Positions 10,301 to 20,478 of a stretch of DNA of 64,000 bases are shown one piece after another. This DNA is from Varanus komodoensis. Lineage: Eukaryota > Chordata > Lepidosauria > Squamata > Varanidae. The notes below the pieces were generated by a model that was not told where the DNA came from, did no database searches, and worked only from the letters and a program-made list of their open reading frames with translations. Numbering within the stretch: the first letter of the stretch is position 1; every line of letters begins with the position of its first letter. The stretch spans positions 31,285,444 to 31,349,443 of the forward strand of contig NW_025336481.1 in the NCBI RefSeq assembly GCF_004798865.1, given 5' to 3'. The position numbers were made by a program, and so were the translations under genes.

Positions 10301-13300
10301 GAATTACTCATGAATTTGATGTTTAAGATTTGCAAGCAATGTTCCATGGTGGTTCTGGTACTTCTTGGAGGGGCAATCTCAGAAGGTGGTGCCGTGAGAC
10401 TTGTGTTTGACACCCTTTGGCTTATCATGCTTCTCAAGTTCCATTCTGGATCCCATGCTATTTAACACAGACATGAAACTGCTGGGAGACATCCTGAATT
10501 CTGCATCCAGAGCCACTTTCCAAAAAACAAGAAAGCCATTTTTAGTTCTAAATTGGTGTTTGTATTGGACTGGCTGAGAGTGAACAAATAGATGTTTAAT
10601 TTAGACAAGACAGAAGGAAGTTCAGAGAACAGATATTCAATTTGTGTTGGATGGTGTCACACTCCCTTTGATGACTTAGGATCACAGTTTGGGTGTATTC
10701 CTTGATAATTGAACCTGAATTCCAAGTTTGGCAAAGGCCAGATGCATGTTTGCAATAGGTGAGGCTCGTGAGCCAACTGTACCCAATCCTGAAAAAGTCT
10801 GCTCCGCTTACTATGACACATGTTTTAGTTCGAACTCATTTGGACTTCTATAATGGGCTCTAAGGGGCTGCCTTTGAAAACTATTTGGAAACTTCAGTTG
10901 TACAAAAGTGCACATTTGTGCATCAAATGTTTCGAGCTCTGATTCACATTTGATGGAATGCCTCTCCCACTGCAGTCTACCCATATACTATAATTAACAT
11001 TGGAGATTTTCCTCTGAGTGCCTACTCCAAGGGAGGCATGGAGAATGGGAACAGGAGGGAGGACCCTCTTAGTCATCTCCGAACTGTGGAATGGGGCCTG
11101 CCTGGGACCAACTTTTGGTATCAAGTTAAAAAAGTCCTCTCTGCTGAGTCATTTAAAGATTATAGAAGTTTGATGGGAGTACAGGTGTTTGGTGTTTTTA
11201 ACAGGTATATTCTGTACTACATAGTATTTTAGCTGTTAACTGTTCTAACATTTTAAAATTTTGCATTAAGAAAACTTTAAATTATTTTTCTTTTATACAG
11301 GTCCTATTTAACCAAGATCTTTGATTAATGGATGATCTTCCATATTCACTAACATCTTAAAACACAATACAGCATTGTAATGATGATACAGTAATAATAA
11401 AGTAACTACACATACTGGAGAGAGGGAGGGAGAGAATCTGTATGTGTATGCAGTATGTTTGAGCTTCACCTTCTGCTTGTCTTAAGTTTAATCTAAGTCC
11501 AATAGAAAATAACTTGGATCTTTAAAAGTGACATACCCATCCCTCATTATCTTCTGAAGTTCTCTGATAATAGGCTCCTAAGGCAATATAGCCCAGTGCT
11601 GCCTTATTACATTCAAACACTTTAATCCATGCCAGAAAAGTATCAATGGGTCCACATACAGGGGCAGAGCTGGGTGAGTATTTATTCAGCTTCTAGTTCC
11701 TGATGGAACCTGAGACTTATGTGGAACAGGGGGCAAATGTGTTGTCAGAGGTGCTGAATAGCTTGCTGGAATAGGTAAAAAAAATCAGTCTAAGAAATGG
11801 GTTGCCANNNNNNNNNNNNNNNNNNNNNNNNNNNNNNNNNNNNNNNNNNNNNNNNNNNNNNNNNNNNNNNNNNNNNNNNNNNNNNNNNNNNNNNNNNNNN
11901 NNNNNNNAGATATTCATGGCTTTATGGCAGGGATATTTATGTAGGGTTTATGGCAGTCTGTGCATTCATAAATATGGGTTGTTCATAATTACTACCTGTA
12001 ATTATATACATAAATAAACTAAATTAAAACATAAAGCCCTGTATAAGTAAAGTCCCATGGCAAGTGACTATCATGAGAAAAGATGGAAGGGAATTTTAAA
12101 AAAAGGAAAACCTAAAAGGAACAATTACAAACTTCACAAAAAGCTCACAGATGATCTGAACACAACAAGGACATTTATAGAAAATGGAAAAAGGGCCAGG
12201 GTACAGAGGAGGAATCCAGGCAAGTAGCACAGAATTACAGGGAAGGCTAAAGTTAGGAATGAATTGAGGCTAGTGAAGGATGCTAAAAGCAGCAGCAGCA
12301 GCAAATCTCTCCTCAGATATGTCCAAAGTGGAAAGAAATGAGGGGTCCAGTGTAGATGGCAAAATGATAACAGATGGCAAAGAAAATCTAGAAATGCTCA
12401 GTTCCAACTTTGACTCAGTATTCTCTCAAAAGAAGGCTTATGACCTTCCTGATGAAGGGGTGGTACAAGCTGAAGGAACAGGATGGCGGCTTGAGATTGA
12501 TAGGTCAAGGATCATCTAATTGGGTCAAATGAATTTAAATCTCCAGGGTGTGATAAACTCCTAGAGTCATAAAGGGGCTGGTAGAAGAACTCTCAGACAC
12601 ACTGTGTCTTATCTTTGAGAAATCGTGGAGGACAGGGAAAGTGCTAGAAGACTGGAGAAGGGCTAATGTTGTCCCTTCCTTCAAGAAGGGGAAAAGAAAG
12701 AACATGGAATTACATCAATCCCTGGGAAAATTCTGGAGCAGATTATAAAGCAGTCAGTTTGCAAACACCTTAAAACTTATGCAGTGATTACTAGAAGCCA
12801 GCAGGGATCTGTCGAGAACACACCTTGCCAGACTAACCTGATTCCATTTTTTGATTGCTTAACCTCCCTGATGGACTATGGGAATGCAGTGGACATAATC
12901 TATATTGACTCTAGCAAAGCTTTTGACAAAGTACTCCATAAAATCCTGATTAACAAACTAGCAAAATGTGGGCTAGATAAAGTGGGCTAGATGGAACAAC
13001 TATCAAGTGGATCCACAGTTGGCTATAGAACTGGACTCAAAGAATGCATATCAATGGCACCTGTCCACAAAACACAGAAACCAACTAAAATACTCCTGAA
13101 AATAAGGAAAATCACTTCAGTTCCATAAGAGAGATGTGCTTCTTGATGCTAGAGCTGTGACAGTCAAAAATGAACTGAGCAGGAAAGATGGGAACTGCAT
13201 CCTGTGGGCATACTAGGTGTGAAGAATGGGCACAATTCCCATCAAAATCTCTGTTTTATTATGTTCTGTTTAACACTTAGCCATGGTGCAAAAGTCATGT

Positions 13301-16300
13301 GTGTGATTAAATATGGTCCATAAAAATAAAATCATAAATATGCTTGCAATATACAGTATGTTTTTGAATTAATGTTTAGGTGTATTAGTTCTGAAAATTC
13401 ACTGTTAAACATAGCAACAGCAGAATAACACAGTAGCTGAATATTCTGGTCTCTTTACAATCCTCTACCCCACACTCCCAATATACATAATAGCAACTCA
13501 GAAGCCTAGGTGCAACACATGCCTGGAATAAGGAACAGCAGCAGCAGCAATCTCTGATTATGCTGGGCATTTTATCTACCATCTACAACCATCTACAGAA
13601 AGTACCAGAGAGGGGAAGGAAGGGGGCTGGAATGCTGAAGGTGTTCATCACCAGTCTCCTGGAACCTCTGAGGCCTGGCTGCAATCTGGGGAGTAGCCAG
13701 CATATTTCTTCCCATGCCAGCTGAAAGGGTGGTAGTGGAGGAGGCTTAGCCTTTGCAGTTCCAACTTGAAGATTACATGATCTCAGAACTAGGACAACAA
13801 ATAATCCTATGGCAACCTAGGTGACGTTTGGAGGGTTCAGGTTTGTGCCCATAGTAATTCAATTGGAAATAACAATAAAAGCGCTTGTATGTTGAAGTAC
13901 TTTCTTTGTGCACAAACTAGCATAAATGCAATTTTATATTTCTTTAGGACTGGTTTACTTACGCTGGAGCATAATTGCATACTAAAATCACAATATTCCT
14001 CTTCTTTCCTCTATCTACCAAGCGGCAGTAAACAGCAGCACAGCCAACCTTGTAAGAAGCAGCCCAAACAACCTGTAAAAGAGTAGAATTTATTATATGA
14101 CATAAAGTACAAGTTAAGATAATTGTTACAATTTCTAAAATTCATTTTCCCCATTTTCTTACTTTTTTCAATATTCTCTAAATTATCAAACTATTTTGTT
14201 TTGTTTGTAAAGAAGCAGTCTGACTTAGAGAAGTCTATGTGTAATGCACAGAGACCACAAAGAAGAAACCATGATTATAGAACTACAGTGGTACCTCGGC
14301 TCACGAACACCTTAGTTCACGAACAAATCAGGTCACGAACAAAAATTTCATCAAAATTTTGACGTAGGTCGCAAACTCCGCATTGGGTGGTGACCAAGAT
14401 CGCAGCCATCTCCCCCTCCCACCCAAGGGGAGAGATGGCCACGATCGCAGTTCCGTTTGTGCAGGGAAGGTATGCATGATCAGAGGCACACACCTGCAGG
14501 AAAGATGGGCGCAATCTTGGCCATCTCCCCCACGGCTGTACTGTGCTGCGCCTGTCTTTCCTGCAGCAGTGCACCCGTGATCACACACGTCTTCTCTGAT
14601 AAGTGATCAGAGGCACGCTCCTGCAGGAAAGACAGGCACAATCTCAGCCATTTCCCCCCCCTCCACAACCAGCACGATCGTGGCCATCTCCCCACCCCCG
14701 ATGGGAAAGATCATGCTGTGCCCGTCTTTCCCATCTCTCCCTCCCACAGCATGCCGTTTGCGCCCATTTCTTCCTCCTCCAGTGCGTCCGCGATCAAGCC
14801 CGTCTCTACCCCACCACCCCCCAGCGCGCCAGAATGACGGACGCATGCCTGGATGATGGGCGTCTGCAGGGATGATAGGCACTATCTCAGTCGTGCTGCG
14901 GGGGGGGGGGGGCAGGGAGATGGCCGCACTTGTGCATGGGGTGGGAGGGGGGAGATGACCGTGATCTTTGTTGTTGTCACTTTGCTTCACATTTTTCTGA
15001 TTTAAAAAATGGTTACAGAACTGATTAACCTTATTTACATTGACCTTTATGGGGAAATTTAACTTGGCTCATGACTAATTTGGGTCACGACCCGAGTCCT
15101 GGAACAGATTAAGTTCATGAGCCAAGGTACCACTGTACCAAAATTTTGTTTTTTTGCAAAATTTGTAGACTTAACATAAAAAAACTTACCTGAGTATAAT
15201 GTCCACATACACTAGTACACTTATGGGTACTGAGGTCATAGTATTTTACTTCATTGTAAAATGCAGCAATAGCACCAGTAGGATCAAATGGACGATTGCT
15301 GGCAGATCCCATCCACAAATTTTCTCCCATTGGTCTAAATTTACGATCAGGGTGAAGATTACTATATGGATTATGTTTCCAAATGCATTTTCGTCCCCAT
15401 GCTCTAGCTATTTTAGCTAAACCAATATCAAATGTCTGTAAAGTATAAGAACATCATGTACAACGTTTAATCACAACATTCTGTTATATAACTCTAATGC
15501 ATACAGCAATATTACATCTTCAGTTACGTCCAAACACATAATACAATTATTTCTCTGGATGCCATTTGTATCACACTTTTAAAGTTACTTTCCAGCTAAA
15601 ACTCTAGAATTTTCTTGTAAATATTCTGATGGAAACAAAAGGACATAACCATACTGAGAAGATGATTCCTAAAAATAAAATACAATCATGTTTAAAATGT
15701 TTTCCCAGGATCTAGACTCTAGAAACATGGAAGTATGGTATTTGCGGAGAACTTGTCCTCCCTAAAATTATCTTGTCTAACAAGCACTAGGAAGTAAAAA
15801 TGTATTATTAATTTTTTTATTTAAAAGTATAAGTAAAGCAAAAAATACCATGTCCAGGGTAGCATAATCCTATGGCCACTAAAAATGTCCAGATGGTTAT
15901 AGGACATTTTGGAGTCCCAGGTCCAAGGATGAAAATTGCTCTAACACCACAGTTGGAGATCTGCACTTGAAGCAGAAAAAAACCCAGATTCTCTGAGGTT
16001 GCACAAAATGATCTCAGTGAAAGGCTTTTGGGAACATTCTGGAAGAAAGGAAGGAAACCAACTTCATCAAGGTATAGGGTATCCTGCCAGGGTCTTGGTC
16101 TCATTCTGGGGAACTAGGAGATCCTGGTTCTAGTCCACATTCAGCTATGAAGCTCACTTGGTGACTTTGGGCCATTCACTCTCAGCTTATCCTACCTCAC
16201 AAGGCTGTTGTGAGGATAAAATGGAGGAGTATTATGTATGCTTCACAAGAAAAACAGTGGGATATAACTTTAACAACAATAATACTCCAAAATGCTGCCC

Positions 16301-18895
16301 GTAGACAGTCTAAGTGTTTTACAGACTAGAAGAAAAGTAGAAGCAACCTTCACTTCTGTACTCCTCCCATTCTCTAGGGCAGTGATGGCGAAACTTTTAG
16401 ACACCCAGTGCCCAAACTGCTACCCAAAACCCCCTAATTTATCGTGAAGTGCCAACACTACAATGAGACCTGAAAAATGAGCTTCAAGTTTAGAAAGAAC
16501 ACATCACTGCCAGTCCAAGCAAATCCTTGGCAAAGCACTGACCGGCCATGCGAAAGCTCAAACAAGTTGTGGCTAATGAGTCGCACCTCATTACATCATT
16601 ACCTGGCACAGCCACTCCTTTCCAAGCACGCGTATGCCCCCAATGTGCGCTGCTATCCGCTGCTGGGGTGACTTGGATTGCATGCCGAGAGGGCTCTGTG
16701 TGCCTGCTGTGAGACGTGTGCCATAGGTTCTCCACTACTGGCCTAACCCTACCCTGGTGCACTCCCCTAACTCTAATATAGGGCTAAAGTTCCATTGAAA
16801 AGAGGGATTTTGAAAAAGCCTTCCTTGAGTAGCTGTTTCTGCACAGCTCATCATTTCTCCCCATTCTAAACACATTCCAACCATCAAAATCATGACAGGA
16901 CACCTCATTTTTGTAACCCTAACCCTGCCCTGGTGCATACCCCTAACCCTAATATAGGGCTAAAGTTCCACTGAAAAGAGGGCAATTTTGAAAAAGCCTT
17001 CCTTGAGTAGCTTTCTCTGCACATCTCAACATTTCTGCCCATTTTGTCACAGGCAAATTCATGCAACCATATAAGCTAATTATTGATTAAAACTAACATG
17101 AATAATCAACTAAGATTTCATAAATCAGCAGCAGACCTTTGCCAGTTTTTATTCTACAGGGTCTAGTTCAGAAAGACCTATCTATATGGCATACATTTTA
17201 AGATATGTATTCAAAATGAAAGATTTTGAAATAAATCCTAGAAATCTAACGTAAAAATTGAGTTTAACATATCTTTACCAGTCAAATACCAGTGTTACTC
17301 AACAAGCACCTGCTCCTTTATGAGCTATGTGTTGAAATCATCATTGGTAGCATTGGGGCATCACATGTGAAGCAGATGTTAACCTGAGATACAGACTTTT
17401 CTTAAATACTGTTTGAACTTCGGAATAATATCCTCAGAGAAGATTGCCAGGCCCATCTCTCCTCCCCAGTTTAATGGTATTTATATTGCCAATTTTGTGT
17501 CACCGTAACTGAAGTTCCAACTGTTTTAGCATCTGATATTCCCCTTCACATTCAATGGGTCGTACATGATTGTAGTGATCTCTATGGTTCCTCCAGGAAA
17601 AAAAAACACAGGAAAAAAAGCTATTGTCTTTGGATTACTATTTGTTGCTGCTGTATACATCCACTCATGACTTTGGGACAAAGAACAGACTTTAGGAACT
17701 ATATTGAAGTTGTAGGAAATCTGCCTTTTCTTGCTTGACATTTACACTATATATCTGAGTAGCCTTGAGATTACAGAGCTCAAAAGAAGTACATTCTATT
17801 CACCGCCATTAGTTACAAAGATGAAAAGCTGAAATTGCACCACTGCTTGCTAGGAGGAATATGGGTCCATTTCTAAGCCAAATAAGCAGCAGCTTAAGGA
17901 AGATTTCTTCCTTTCTCCCTACCAGAACGCTGTAGGCCTTTCTTCTGTTTGAACTTATCTAGAATTGCACTTTTGTTTATTATAGTTGTATTTTCTTAAC
18001 GCCAGGGTTGAAGAGAGGCATTTGTGCAACATTTGTCAGATTCTAAAATTTATCTGGGTTAAGTTAATAATGTACCTTTACCAAGGGACAGGTGGCATTT
18101 GTTACTTTGCCTCAGCAAAGTAGATTCTATATGCCTCAGGGCAAGCACCCAAGACATTTTTCTCTAGAAGCAGAGTGACAAATAGCACCTGCCTAAAAAT
18201 AAAGCTATATTAATAACTGAAACCTGATCAAGTCTAGAATCAGATCAAGTTTAACACCACAAATTGCACACATGCTTCTCCCCACCTGGGGGTTTAGAAA
18301 ACAAACTAATAAACTAAGGTGCACCCTTATACAGAATCCTATACAATTTATACAGAAATATGTCCTGCAACTCTCAGCACTCTTTAAGCCGGCTGACTGG
18401 GGAATGCTGGGAGTTATGGGACTTTTTTTCCATCTAAACACGCATAGGTTTGAGCCCTAAATAACTAAAGAAGCGTGGCCCTTTCATGAAGCCCAAAAGC
18501 AAATGCTTGTAACAACCACATTATTCTACTTAATTTGCTTTTTTTTTTTTTAAGGTAGGAGGATACGTGATTTACGCGCACCACCTTGCCCGTGATGGAA
18601 AGGTGGAACACATTAGAAGCGTCGCCTTTAAACATTCAATCGATGCGGCGAGTTTCCCCTTCCCGCCACGCAGGCCGCCCCCATCCCCGCTGCCTTCCGC
18701 CGTCAGTCCCTCACCGGGACACACCATATGCAGCATGTTGGAAGCGGGGGGGTTGACTCCGCTGCGGAATTTGTTGTGAGCGTCGACATACTGTTTGATA
18801 AAGTTTCTGTCGGTGATGGAGGGATATCGGTAGCCGCTCACGCCCCCCACGAGGGCGACTAAAACCAACGCAAACAGCGGGCAAGGCCCCCTCAT
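7205..18895 (-). CDS. GLIPR1: GLIPR1-type CAP-domain membrane protein, complete gene of five exons
   Basis: Five minus-strand exons join in frame into 256 codons plus TAA: 18895-18725, 15435-15190, 14072-13963, 8968-8880 and 7359-7205. The start was chosen at 18895-18893 because it directly precedes a signal peptide (residues 1-21, rich in L/V/A, ending GGVSG). The CAP (CRISP/SCP) domain follows, with DAHNKFRS near residue 40, H78, GENLW with E95, E119, and CGHYTQVVW with H136, which together give the usual CAP tetrad. The second CAP signature, ILVCNYAPAGNY, spans the exon 3/4 junction. A cysteine-rich segment covers residues 177-205. A hydrophobic helix at about 224-246 near the C-terminus matches the membrane-anchored GLIPR1 type. 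The protein is probably secretory or on the cell surface; family members act in immunity, sperm and tumour biology. Which member of GLIPR1, GLIPR1L1 or GLIPR1L2 is the true orthologue is less sure than the family. Confidence 0.8.
7360..8879 (-). other. GLIPR1 intron 4
   Basis: 1.5 kb of AT-rich intron. No named repeat or other gene was seen in it; the ORFs at 7385-7894 show no family features. Confidence 0.5.
8880..8968 (-). CDS. GLIPR1: GLIPR1 coding exon 4
   Basis: 89 bases coding GNYVGVRPYKTGTACNECP and the KGDTCINKLC cysteine-rich hinge. Acceptor TTTAG, donor A|GTAAGT. Confidence 0.85.
10340..11150 (+). mobile_element. Degraded L2-type LINE, reverse transcriptase 3' half
   Basis: Scattered frames give GSILDPMLFN, then DMKLLGDIL, VLDWLRVNK with NLDKTE, and further on a C-terminal stretch around 10780-10900. 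These follow the order of L2 reverse transcriptase (the GSVLSPMLFN motif, then WMRVNKLKLNPDKTE). Many stops and shifts show an old copy. It lies in GLIPR1 intron 3, antisense to the gene. Confidence 0.6.
11808..11907. other. Assembly gap of exactly 100 N
   Basis: A run of 100 undetermined bases, the usual size of a gap of unknown length. The right flank (11908-11990) has short tatggcag-type repeats, so a collapsed tandem array or an old mobile element may explain the break. It lies inside GLIPR1 intron 3, so no coding exon is affected. Confidence 0.95.
12090..13080 (+). mobile_element. CR1-type LINE fragment, reverse transcriptase region
   Basis: Frames give VVPSFKKGK, then a PGKILEQIIKQSVCKHL-like stretch, VITRSQQGSVENTPCQTNL, and DIIYIDSSKAFDKVLHKILI followed by LAKCGLDKVG. 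This is the CR1-clade reverse transcriptase core (the FDWVTSLVDCGNAVDIIYLD block and the SKAFDKVPH motif). The upstream 12090-12600 part fits the pre-RT domain. Both ends are missing and there are several breaks. Confidence 0.75.
13963..14072 (-). CDS. GLIPR1: GLIPR1 coding exon 3
   Basis: 110 bases, from VVWAASYKVGCAAVYC to VCNYAP. Acceptor TTTTACAG; donor GC|GTAAGT leaves two bases for the next exon. Confidence 0.85.
14286..15135. mobile_element. 850-bp Tigger/pogo-like DNA transposon with GC-rich filler
   Basis: Terminal inverted repeats start CAGTGGTACCTCGGCTCACGA on the left; the right end reads CAGTGGTACCTTGGCTCATGA in complement. TA flanks the element at 14284-14285 and 15136-15137, the target duplication of Tc1/mariner/pogo elements. 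Near the right end, 15012-15057 matches the small MITE at 5165-5210. The middle (about 14380-14970) is GC-rich and repetitive and shows no transposase. The element fills 76 percent of GLIPR1 intron 2 and ends 54 bases from the exon 2 donor. Confidence 0.8.
14380..14970. repeat. GC-rich degenerate repeats inside the Tigger-like element
   Basis: Variants of 'gcaggaaagaYgggcRcaatc' and 'ggccatctcccc' recur at about 14395, 14495, 14620 and 14670, with a G run near 14900. The opposing ORFs across this block come from its base composition. The pattern looks like an internally expanded minisatellite carried within the transposon. Confidence 0.65.
15190..15435 (-). CDS. GLIPR1: GLIPR1 coding exon 2
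   Basis: 82 codons, from TFDIGLAKIARAW to CGHYTQ. Acceptor TACAG, donor CAG|GTAAGT, phase 0 at both ends. It carries H78, E95, E119 and H136 of the CAP site. Confidence 0.9.
16085..16290 (+). mobile_element. tRNA-derived SINE of squamate type
   Basis: Contains a B-box-like CTGGTTCTAGTCC, then CAGCTATGAAGCTCACTTGG, a GTGACTTTGGGCCATTCACTC block, CCTACCTCACAAGGCTGTTG, GTGAGGATAAAATGGAGGAG and a weak A-rich end. This is the body of a common lizard/snake SINE. Mismatches suggest moderate age. It lies in GLIPR1 intron 1. Confidence 0.7.
16380..16740 (+). mobile_element. 361-bp non-autonomous hAT element
   Basis: Begins CAGTGATGGCGAAACTTTTA and continues with GACACCCAGTGCCCAAACTG, a recognisable vertebrate hAT family; it ends GGTTCTCCACTACTG. 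The ends form an imperfect inverted repeat. The 8-base flanks (16372-16379 and 16741-16748) agree at only 3 positions, so the target duplication is decayed or absent. A second copy of its right half is at 49493-49750. Confidence 0.65.
16742..17045. repeat. Tandem duplication, period about 176 bp, with telomere-like start
   Basis: 16742-16865 and 16918-17043 repeat each other: CCTAACCCT, then CCCTGGTGCA, ATATAGGGCTAAAGTTCCA, GAAAAAGCCTTCCTTGAGTA, and CATTTCT near the end. The offset is 176, growing to 178 after a two-base indel. Each unit opens with CCCTAACCCTA-like sequence. I see only two units here. Confidence 0.8.
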
Positions 18896-19120
18896 GGCAG
18901 CAGCGCCCTCAGAGCGGACCGTGAGGCTGCGCGCGCACCCACCTGCGCGCCCGGCCGCAACGGCCACCGCGTGAGCGCGGAACGTTCTGGAACCCACGGC
19001 TGCGCCCTACGCTGGGGCCTGTGGCCTCTGCTACGGCGATTTGGCGACCTGTCTGGCTTGCGCAGATCCCACCGCAGAGGCATACGATGGCAGCGCTGCT
19101 TGTTGCTGTGTGCCAAAGGC
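18575..19120 (-). promoter_or_regulatory. CpG-rich promoter of GLIPR1
   Basis: CpG dinucleotides are dense from inside exon 1 through about 19100, in contrast with the AT-rich surroundings. The GLIPR1 start codon is at 18895, so transcription should begin in the 18900-19100 part. No TATA box stands out. Confidence 0.55.
18725..18895 (-). CDS. GLIPR1: GLIPR1 coding exon 1
   Basis: 57 codons: signal peptide, then the start of the CAP domain ending SNMLHM. Donor is ATG|GTGTGT, phase 0. The ATG has a GCC just upstream, a favourable context. Confidence 0.85.
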
Positions 19121-20099
19121 TTGGGCTGCGATCCTAGACCGATTTACCTGGTAGTCAACCTGACTGAACTCAGCGCGACATGTTTGTGAGCAGAAATGGG
19201 TAGCCTTTGGCTATCACTCCATTTTTAATTCTGGAAACGCTTAGGCTGCAATCTCACCTATGTTCGAAAGGATTATCTCAGTGGGGCTTTCTTGCAGATA
19301 AATGGATACAGGATGAAACTGATTAAGGCTCGTTCTTATTTCCCTAACGTCCCGTCTACTGAGGCCACGCCCAGTATTTTTAAGATGAGTCCGAACCAGG
19401 GACAAAGTACAAAGGAATGTAGCCTCCTTTAAGATACGCTTTAGGGTCCTTCGTAGTCGAAAAAGGTGAGACTTTTCCTAGAATCTGTCCAGTGTGCGGT
19501 ATTATAAGTTGCATCTATATGTCAAGTTTAAGCCGATATTGTTTAGACGCTAATGTAAGGGTACACTGGAATCACCTGGGCCAAAATTCCGCAACCCAAC
19601 ATCAGATGCACAATTTAGCGTCAGATCTTAATCCTTTTATGTTTAGAAAGGAAGAAGTACAACTCCTCCCAGCATACCTCCAGCTGGGATATGCTAGGAA
19701 TTGTAGCAAACATTCTCCTGCCTTGGCGCTGAATTCACTTTCGTGTAATGGCTATATTACCGAGATAGCGGTTTTGCTGGCTGCTTTCCTTCTAGAGTAT
19801 ACAGACAGGATTGCATATCCCTTTAAAACTCGTTTGGTCATATCTTTGATGAATTTGCAATCAGGATATGAAAAAGGTATATTCTTGGCTGTGTTTTGGA
19901 AAAAGGCACTGCGCCTCTCATTGCTGAACCATCTACAGTCCGTTGCAGCGGGTCTGAATACGAAAGTTACAATCTTACATCCACTTACTTAGGAGTGCAC
20001 CCTAATGAAAACAATAAGATCTGAATAGGGTTGTAGTATAAACCTGGCTAGTTTGGCCAAAAAGGAACGAAAGCAGCCTGGAAAGGAGCGATTTTGTAT
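19121..20099. other. Spacer between GLIPR1 and the RIC3-like gene
   Basis: No gene. A small inverted-repeat patch at 19657-19712 (acaactcctcccagcat ... gctaggaattgta) looks like a MITE relic and sits within a 166-codon ORF at 19492-19992, which I take to be chance. Confidence 0.45.
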
Positions 20100-20369
20100 T
20101 TGGGGTCTGGGATCAAAGTGTGCAGAGAGGTCTCCAGCCTCGGGATAAACGACCTCTAGCCCCCTGGCAGAGAGAGAAAGCGGAAGGTGAGGATCCGGAG
20201 GACTTTACCCACAAGTCTATGGTTTGCTTGGCTGGCGATCTACTTCCTTGCCGACGCAGCGACTTCCTCTCAAGCATCCGCAGATCGGCGAAAGCACACT
20301 GACGGAGTAAGGGTGTTGCTTGTTTTGCTGTTGCCGCCAGCGTCTTCATAAGATTTGTTGCTCGCCGCC
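20100..20369 (+). promoter_or_regulatory. CpG-rich promoter and 5' UTR of the RIC3-like gene
   Basis: GC- and CpG-rich sequence leads into GCCGCCATGG at 20364-20373, a strong Kozak context. The CpG cluster continues to about 20530. The GLIPR1 start codon is 1.47 kb away and divergent, so the two promoters could influence each other. Confidence 0.55.
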
Positions 20370-20478
20370 ATGGTGCTGTCCTCGGTGCATCAGGCTCTGG
20401 TCTCCGTCGTGCTGGTGCTTTGCATTTTCGTGGTGATGCCCAGGATGTTCGGCGGAGGCGGGAGAGCCCCGCGGACTG
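20370..20478 (+). CDS. RIC3-like coding exon 1
   Basis: 36 codons plus one base. The donor is ambiguous. G|GCAAGT at 20479 is a GC-type donor with an otherwise perfect +3 to +6; G|GTATCG at 20524 is a GT donor with weak context and would add 15 codons. Both leave phase 1 and both join exon 2 in frame. I chose the GC donor because it keeps the exon short, as in RIC3. Confidence 0.6.

Larger units (their letters stand above)
15436..18724 (-). other. GLIPR1 intron 1
   Basis: 3.3 kb holding the SINE, the hAT element and the tandem duplication listed separately. A small patch at 18385-18420 resembles the 'ctgggagttatggga' MITE family. The remaining sequence shows no gene. Confidence 0.5.

Noticed and set aside
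14607-14990. 127-codon minus-strand ORF
   Set aside because: It is within the GC-rich repeats of the Tigger-like element and shows no transposase motif.
19492-19992. 166-codon ORF between GLIPR1 and the RIC3-like gene
   Set aside because: No signal peptide, domain or repeat pattern that I recognise, and it runs through a MITE-like patch; most likely chance.
7205-20369. KRR1 as a neighbour of GLIPR1, as in human
   Set aside because: No KRR1-like coding sequence found; if the order is conserved it would lie left of the window.
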